Source of the DNA: a virus
Reading direction: 5' to 3' (one strand)
DNA length: 44,337 nt
Virus record (IMG/VR): IMGVR_UViG_3300033571_003650
Location: 1-44,337 of that record
The notes below the pieces were generated by a model. That model was not told the DNA's origin. It saw only the letters and a list, made by a program, of their open reading frames with translations, and did not search any database. A program made the translations under genes and the position numbers. Shown piece by piece: positions 40,540 to 44,337 of this stretch. Numbering within the stretch: the stretch's first letter is position 1; every line of letters starts with the position of its first letter.

Positions 40540-40711
40540 GTCACTAGAAGACTTCCTAGGAATAAATAGTAAAACTAAATCCATTGAGGCTAGTGGTTCT
40601 ATGTCCTGTCAAGAATGCGATGAGATAGTATCTAAGGGCTGGATAGATGAAAATACAATGATACTTTCATATAAATGTTCTAAAAATCATGAGTCCAAGG
40701 TAAAGATATAA
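40532..40711 (+). CDS. 59-residue zinc-finger protein
   Basis: Short gene from ATG 40532 (overlapping the RecA stop by eight bases) to TAA 40709-40711, which overlaps the next ATG. The product has Cys26-x2-Cys29 (SCQECD) and Cys49-x3-His53 (YKCSKNH), a plausible single zinc site. The N-terminus reads MAESLEDFLGINSKT. The coding quality and the double coupling support a real gene. Function unknown; it may assist RecA or act in DNA binding. Confidence 0.65.
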   Translation: MAESLEDFLGINSKTKSIEASGSMSCQECDEIVSKGWIDENTMILSYKCSKNHESKVKI

Positions 40712-41016
40712 TGTCTGAGGCTAACGAAATAAAGCGTGATGGCGCTAAGGGTCAGAAGAATTCAGGTCGTGGACCATATCAAAAGGGTGACGCTAAGTGG
40801 CACAATTTTGTAGTTGATTACAAGGAAACTGCTAAGTCAGTATCAGTAAATAAGGATATGTGGGCTAAAATCTGTACGGATACATTTCGTGTAGATAGGA
40901 ATATGCATCCATTACTTAAATTAATTATTGGGGAAGGCTCCTCAAAGGTACGTCTAGCGGTTTTAGAATGGGAAGTTCTAGAAGAATTAGTGGAGTCTTA
41001 CGATGAACATCATTGA
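40711..41016 (+). CDS. Conserved RecA-linked phage protein
   Basis: A 101-residue protein coupled by TAATG. N-terminus is basic and Gly-rich (KRDGAKGQKNSGRGPYQKGD), followed by a helical domain with FVVDYKETAKSVSVNKDMWA and a C-terminal LAVLEWEVLEELVESY helix. I do not recognise a named domain. Position between recA and nuclease genes suggests a recombination accessory role. Confidence 0.55.
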   Translation: MSEANEIKRDGAKGQKNSGRGPYQKGDAKWHNFVVDYKETAKSVSVNKDMWAKICTDTFRVDRNMHPLLKLIIGEGSSKVRLAVLEWEVLEELVESYDEHH

Positions 41017-41320
41017 AAATATTAGTGAAATAACAGAATTAAATGAAATATCAGAATTTATGCAGGACTCTGATCTAGATGCTGCAATGGAATTAATTAT
41101 TAAACTTATTGCAAAGCCTGATGTTCCTGCTGCCAAGGCACCAGAAATAATTACAAGACTTCAGGCGATAGCCGCAAAGTTGCAGATAATGTCAAGGTAC
41201 TACACAACTTTTGAAAAGGGGCCGGAAGCCTCTAAGAAAAAGAATGTCTACTATACTACAGCAGAAGCAGTAAATAAACTAGTAGATGCTCTAAAATACA
41301 ATGCGAGGTTTGGCTTGTGA
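41003..41320 (+). CDS. Small helical protein of unknown function
   Basis: A 105-residue protein starting at ATG 41003 with GGAG eight bases upstream, overlapping the previous gene by 14 bases. It is almost wholly helical (EISEFMQDSDLDAAMELIIK, APEIITRLQAIAAKLQIMSR). Gene order within the recombination run is the only hint to function. The stop overlaps the GTG start of the nuclease gene. Confidence 0.55.
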   Translation: MNIIENISEITELNEISEFMQDSDLDAAMELIIKLIAKPDVPAAKAPEIITRLQAIAAKLQIMSRYYTTFEKGPEASKKKNVYYTTAEAVNKLVDALKYNARFGL

Positions 41321-42102
41321 GTAAGAATGTCGTTAAGAGTTTAAAGTTTAAGAAGGTAGACGGTTTCGACTACGCAGAGTTCTCTGACATGATTGACAAA
41401 GCGTACAATGATCGTCGTCGCGGTAAGCGTGATATGCAGAAGAAAACATTTAGTCCTAGCAGCATCGGGTATGGTCATGGAAACTGCCCACGATACTGGT
41501 TTATTGCCTTTAATGGCGAGGAGTTCGATGAGAAATTCGACGCTACCGCTATCGCCAACATGCTTAACGGCACTTATGCTCACGAAAGACTACAGAAGAT
41601 CATAGAAGAAACTGGCGTACTAAAAGAAACAGAGCGAGAGATTATATCAGAAGACCCACCAATTAGAGGCTTTGCTGACGTTGTGCTGGACTGGAATGAT
41701 ACAGAGATCATCGGTGAAATAAAGACGACTAAGGAAGAGCAATTTATCCACCGTCAATCTTCTATGAAACCATCAGCCAACCACCTTTTACAGATACTCA
41801 CATATATGAAGGTGGAGGGAGCGACAGAAGGATTCTTGTTGTATGAGAATAAGAATACTCAAGAGATCTGTATCATCCCAATTAGCATGAATGAACGCAA
41901 TCTAAAGTTAATTGATGAGACATTTGATTGGATGAGAGAAGTATACAGAATTTATACTGAAAATATAATTCCATCAAGAGGTTTCGCTAAAACTTCATAT
42001 GTATGTGCAAATTGTCCAGTAAAAAAACCTTGCTGGTCTGTTAAAAATAATAAGTACGGAGAAGGCGAAGAGGTTTTGAAAGTGCTGGTGCCTCCAAAGT
42101 GA
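41317..42102 (+). CDS. Cas4-like Fe-S PD-(D/E)XK nuclease
   Basis: A 261-residue nuclease starting at GTG 41317 (GTGA overlap). Motifs: His89 (TYAHERL), Asp121 (RGFADVVLD), Glu134 and Lys136 (IIGEIKTT), Gln159 and Tyr163 (LLQILTYM), which form the RecB-type active site. Cys57 (NCPRYW) and Cys230, Cys233, Cys239 (VCANCPVKKPCW) fit a four-cysteine iron-sulfur cluster as in Cas4 and AddB. It probably resects or processes DNA ends for RecA-dependent repair. No cas genes or CRISPR array are present. Confidence 0.88.
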   Translation: MSKNVVKSLKFKKVDGFDYAEFSDMIDKAYNDRRRGKRDMQKKTFSPSSIGYGHGNCPRYWFIAFNGEEFDEKFDATAIANMLNGTYAHERLQKIIEETGVLKETEREIISEDPPIRGFADVVLDWNDTEIIGEIKTTKEEQFIHRQSSMKPSANHLLQILTYMKVEGATEGFLLYENKNTQEICIIPISMNERNLKLIDETFDWMREVYRIYTENIIPSRGFAKTSYVCANCPVKKPCWSVKNNKYGEGEEVLKVLVPPK

Positions 42103-42383
42103 TTTGTGCAAATGACGGATGTGAAGTAGAGTTTAAAAAAATTACACATAATCAAAAATATTGCTCAGATGAATGTTGCAGAGAAGCAACAAATAAAAAA
42201 ATAAGAGATAAGTATTATGAAGAAAAAGAAAGACTATCGGGCAAAATCAGGGTATGTGAAAACAGGGGATGTAAGAATACTCTTAGTAGATATAACGAAA
42301 ATAAAATTTGCAATGTGTGTGTTGCCAAGAACGAATCATCTTCTCGTAATGAACTATTAAGGATAATGAATGTCTCTCGCTAA
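42099..42383 (+). CDS. Double zinc-finger protein
   Basis: A 94-residue protein starting at GTG 42099 (GTGA overlap). Two four-cysteine sites are visible: Cys3, Cys8, Cys22, Cys26 (ICANDGCEV ... YCSDEC) and Cys53, Cys58, Cys71, Cys74 (VCENRGCKN ... ICNVC), joined by a charged helix. It may bind nucleic acid or protein at recombination intermediates. It overlaps the start of the resolvase gene by 14 bases. The family is not named. Confidence 0.6.
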   Translation: MICANDGCEVEFKKITHNQKYCSDECCREATNKKIRDKYYEEKERLSGKIRVCENRGCKNTLSRYNENKICNVCVAKNESSSRNELLRIMNVSR

Positions 42384-42930
42384 ATTAGCAAAGGCTCCAG
42401 ACAATAGAGTTCTAGGAATAGATGCTAGTACCAGATCTGTGGCGTTTTGTTTATTTGAAAATAAAACTCCAATTAAATGGGGCGAGGTATTTTTTGAGGG
42501 CGGGGATGTTTATGAAAGAATACTAGATGCTAAAAAGAAAGTAAGATCAATTGCTAAGACTTTCCCCTCCGACTTTGTAGCCATTGAAGCAGCCGTAATG
42601 GTAAGAAGCGCTAATACTGGATTAAAGATGGCGTATATTTTTGGTGCTATAATGGGTGAATTGATCGATGATGGAAGAAAGGTTGTTGAGGTTCATCCAA
42701 TAACGTGGCAGTCTTTTATAGGAAACAAAAATTTTACTAAGGCTGAAAAGTTAGAGATACAAAAAAAATATCCAGGTAAAACAGCAAATTGGTATAAAGC
42801 CAAGGTCAGAGAGATAAGAAAACAAAAGACTATAGACTTCTGCAAAGAATTGGGAATCGTAGTTGAAAGTGATAATGTTGCAGATGCCTGCGGCATTGGA
42901 TGGTATGCTACTAATAATATGGTGAGATAA
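42370..42930 (+). CDS. RuvC-like Holliday junction resolvase
   Basis: A 186-residue RNase-H-fold nuclease. Catalytic acids: Asp18 (LGIDAST), Glu73 (FVAIEAA) and acidic residues in ESDNVADACGIGWY (Asp168, Asp172). WQSFIGNKNFTKAEK matches a conserved region of phage resolvases. It should cut four-way junctions or branched DNA made during recombination and packaging. Located after the nuclease and zinc-finger genes, at the end of the recombination run. Stop overlaps the next ATG (TAATG). Confidence 0.85.
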   Translation: MSLAKLAKAPDNRVLGIDASTRSVAFCLFENKTPIKWGEVFFEGGDVYERILDAKKKVRSIAKTFPSDFVAIEAAVMVRSANTGLKMAYIFGAIMGELIDDGRKVVEVHPITWQSFIGNKNFTKAEKLEIQKKYPGKTANWYKAKVREIRKQKTIDFCKELGIVVESDNVADACGIGWYATNNMVR

Positions 42931-43091
42931 TGAAACTATATGAAGATATAAATTGGCTTAGAAAAAGATATGTAATAGAAAAAAAGACTACTCAGCAAAT
43001 GGCTAAAGAAGCGGGTTGTTCTCACATGACTATACAAAGAGCCTTAGAAAAATATGGGTTGATAAAGAATCAAAGAAGGTGGACTAAATGA
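42930..43091 (+). CDS. 53-residue HTH protein
   Basis: Short gene from ATG 42930 (TAATG overlap) to TGA 43089-43091, which overlaps the next ATG. The product contains TTQQMAKEAGCSHMTIQRAL, a resolvase/homeodomain-like helix-turn-helix, with a basic C-terminus (KNQRRWTK). It has no other domain. Likely a small DNA-binding regulator; target unknown. Confidence 0.65.
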   Translation: MKLYEDINWLRKRYVIEKKTTQQMAKEAGCSHMTIQRALEKYGLIKNQRRWTK

Positions 43092-44337
43092 ATACAATGT
43101 CCTATGTAGTTTGTTGGGATTCGGTGTATGATAACTGTCTTAAAATAGAGGATAACTTAAAATCTAGTAATTTAAATTATAAAATAATTAACTCCTCAAG
43201 TCACTCATCGTTAAATAATCAATGGATGGATACAGGCAATGTCTGGTACTATCGTCAATTTTACGCTGCCCTAAAAGATTTTTCAGATACTGATGATGAA
43301 TTATTCTGCTTTATCGCAGGAGATCTAGTGGGAGACTTTGCAGAGGTAATAAAAACTGCCCAGGAAGAATTAAAAAATGAAAAAATTGGGGTCTATGCAC
43401 CATATTTTACTCATGAGGCATGGGGAGAGGGTTCCACTTCTATAAAAGAACTAGATGGTAATCTAGTTATATCAACACAAACAGATGGAGTATTCACAAT
43501 TCTTAATAAAGAATTGGCTAAGGAGATGCTTAATTTTTTTGATTATCTATCTAAAGAAGTAGAACTATCTGATATGAAGTCTGGCTGGGGAGTAGACTAT
43601 GTGTATAACATAATGGCTATATCTAAGGGTTTATATATTTGTAGAGATAAGAGATTTGTTATTACGCATCCAGTAGGAAGTAGTTATGATCACGGACAAG
43701 CCACTTCAGAAATGAATAAATTTTTAAAATGCTTTAGTGACTTCTATGAAAATAATGGAATTTCTAAACCAGAAGTAGATAGAATATTCAAATTAATAAA
43801 TCATCGTCGTGACGGAGGTAGTGTGGACATTAATGAACTATATGTACCCGCACACAACTGGCCCTATCATTTAATTAGTATTAATGATGATAGGATTAAA
43901 AATAAACAAAATATTCACAATATAATGCATGGTGGAGACTACCTTGGCCTAGCCTGCTTAAATGGCAATGATAAATCATCACGCGATAAGTTTTTTGCAG
44001 ACAACCCAGATTTTAAGATATCTTGGGAAGGATTTAAGGCAGGAGAGATTGGTAATTTTGCTAGTCATTTTATTGCATGGAAGTACCTTATCAATTCATC
44101 AATGAATAGAATTTTAGTTTTTGAGGACGACGCGGTAGTTAGCGATGATTTTATTGAAAGAGTTTCTAGTATGATGGAAAAACTTCCTTCAGATTGGGAT
44201 ATCTTTAGTATTTTTGTTCATCCTAATCAATACGATAGGTATAATGGTAATGATTCTGGAGATGTTGTTAAGGCTTATCAGGACTGGTCAACACTATGTT
44301 ATGTTGTATCAAAGTCTGGGGCTAGAAAATTATATGA
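43088..44337 (+). CDS. Two-domain glycosyltransferase, 3' end outside window
   Basis: The first 416 residues of a larger protein, starting at ATG 43088. Residues 1-220 form an alpha/beta domain with LFCFIAGDLVGDFAEVIKTA and a FTILNKELAKEML helix, resembling a GT-A fold half. Residues about 265-416 match the GT25 family: GEIGNFASHFIAWKYLINSS, then VFEDDAVV (Glu346, Asp347, Asp348) for metal/nucleotide-sugar binding. GT25 enzymes transfer a hexose to surface glycans or protein. It could modify virion proteins, phage DNA or the host surface. No stop is reached in the window. Confidence 0.8.
   Translation, partial: MNTMSYVVCWDSVYDNCLKIEDNLKSSNLNYKIINSSSHSSLNNQWMDTGNVWYYRQFYAALKDFSDTDDELFCFIAGDLVGDFAEVIKTAQEELKNEKIGVYAPYFTHEAWGEGSTSIKELDGNLVISTQTDGVFTILNKELAKEMLNFFDYLSKEVELSDMKSGWGVDYVYNIMAISKGLYICRDKRFVITHPVGSSYDHGQATSEMNKFLKCFSDFYENNGISKPEVDRIFKLINHRRDGGSVDINELYVPAHNWPYHLISINDDRIKNKQNIHNIMHGGDYLGLACLNGNDKSSRDKFFADNPDFKISWEGFKAGEIGNFASHFIAWKYLINSSMNRILVFEDDAVVSDDFIERVSSMMEKLPSDWDIFSIFVHPNQYDRYNGNDSGDVVKAYQDWSTLCYVVSKSGARKLY

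Noticed and set aside
41317-42102. Cas4-like nuclease as sign of a CRISPR-Cas system
   Set aside because: No array, cas1 or other cas gene is visible; the context is RecA, RuvC and replication genes, so a phage recombination nuclease is the better reading.

Overview
The window is a contiguous piece of a double-stranded DNA tailed phage genome (or a closely related prophage). All convincing genes lie on the + strand, packed end to end with overlapping stop/start codons (TAATG, ATGA, GTGA). The capsid, tail and replication genes identify a long-tailed siphovirus: PBSX-type portal, XkdF-like protease, HK97-fold capsid, a G/GT frameshifted tail chaperone and a 2100-residue tape measure. The DNA is AT-rich, but starts are preceded by good Shine-Dalgarno sequences, GTG and TTG starts are used, and several -10 elements are of the extended TGnTATAAT type. 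Together with the DnaE-type polymerase, RecA, RuvC and Cas4-like set, this fits a phage of a low-GC actinobacterium, for example a freshwater lineage. That host guess is inference.

Layout: 1-1059 is the 3' end of a lectin-fold structural protein. 1060-4652 holds a small protein, the portal and a protease/scaffold. 4684-5682 is the major capsid protein, closed by a terminator. 5769-8761 encodes head-tail connectors, head closure and tail terminator. 8854-9573 is the major tail protein, again closed by a terminator. 9678-10294 is the tail chaperone with a CCCAAAC slippery site. 10291-16593 is the tape measure. 16590-27460 encodes distal tail, baseplate and fibre proteins, including a tail-associated amidase and a fibronectin/Ig-repeat fibre ending in a Phe/Pro repeat and a Hint (hedgehog/intein-like) domain.

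27453-29019 is a very AT-rich stretch with a tandem pair of minimal nucleotidyltransferases (one intact, one degenerate) and a protein of unknown function. 29070-30146 has small coiled-coil and lectin-like proteins and an HNH endonuclease.

30158-42930 is the DNA metabolism module: metallophosphoesterase, HTH and zinc-ribbon proteins, DnaB helicase, DnaG primase, a gp32-like single-strand binding protein, DNA polymerase III alpha, MazG, RecA, a Cas4-like nuclease and a RuvC resolvase. This could form a nearly complete phage-encoded replisome with recombination functions. The window ends inside a two-domain glycosyltransferase gene (43088 onward).

No tRNA, rRNA, CRISPR array, integrase, holin or terminase is seen in this window. 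There is no gene-free stretch over 300 bases; the largest gaps (5683-5768, 8762-8853, 9574-9677) hold terminators, promoters and leader elements.
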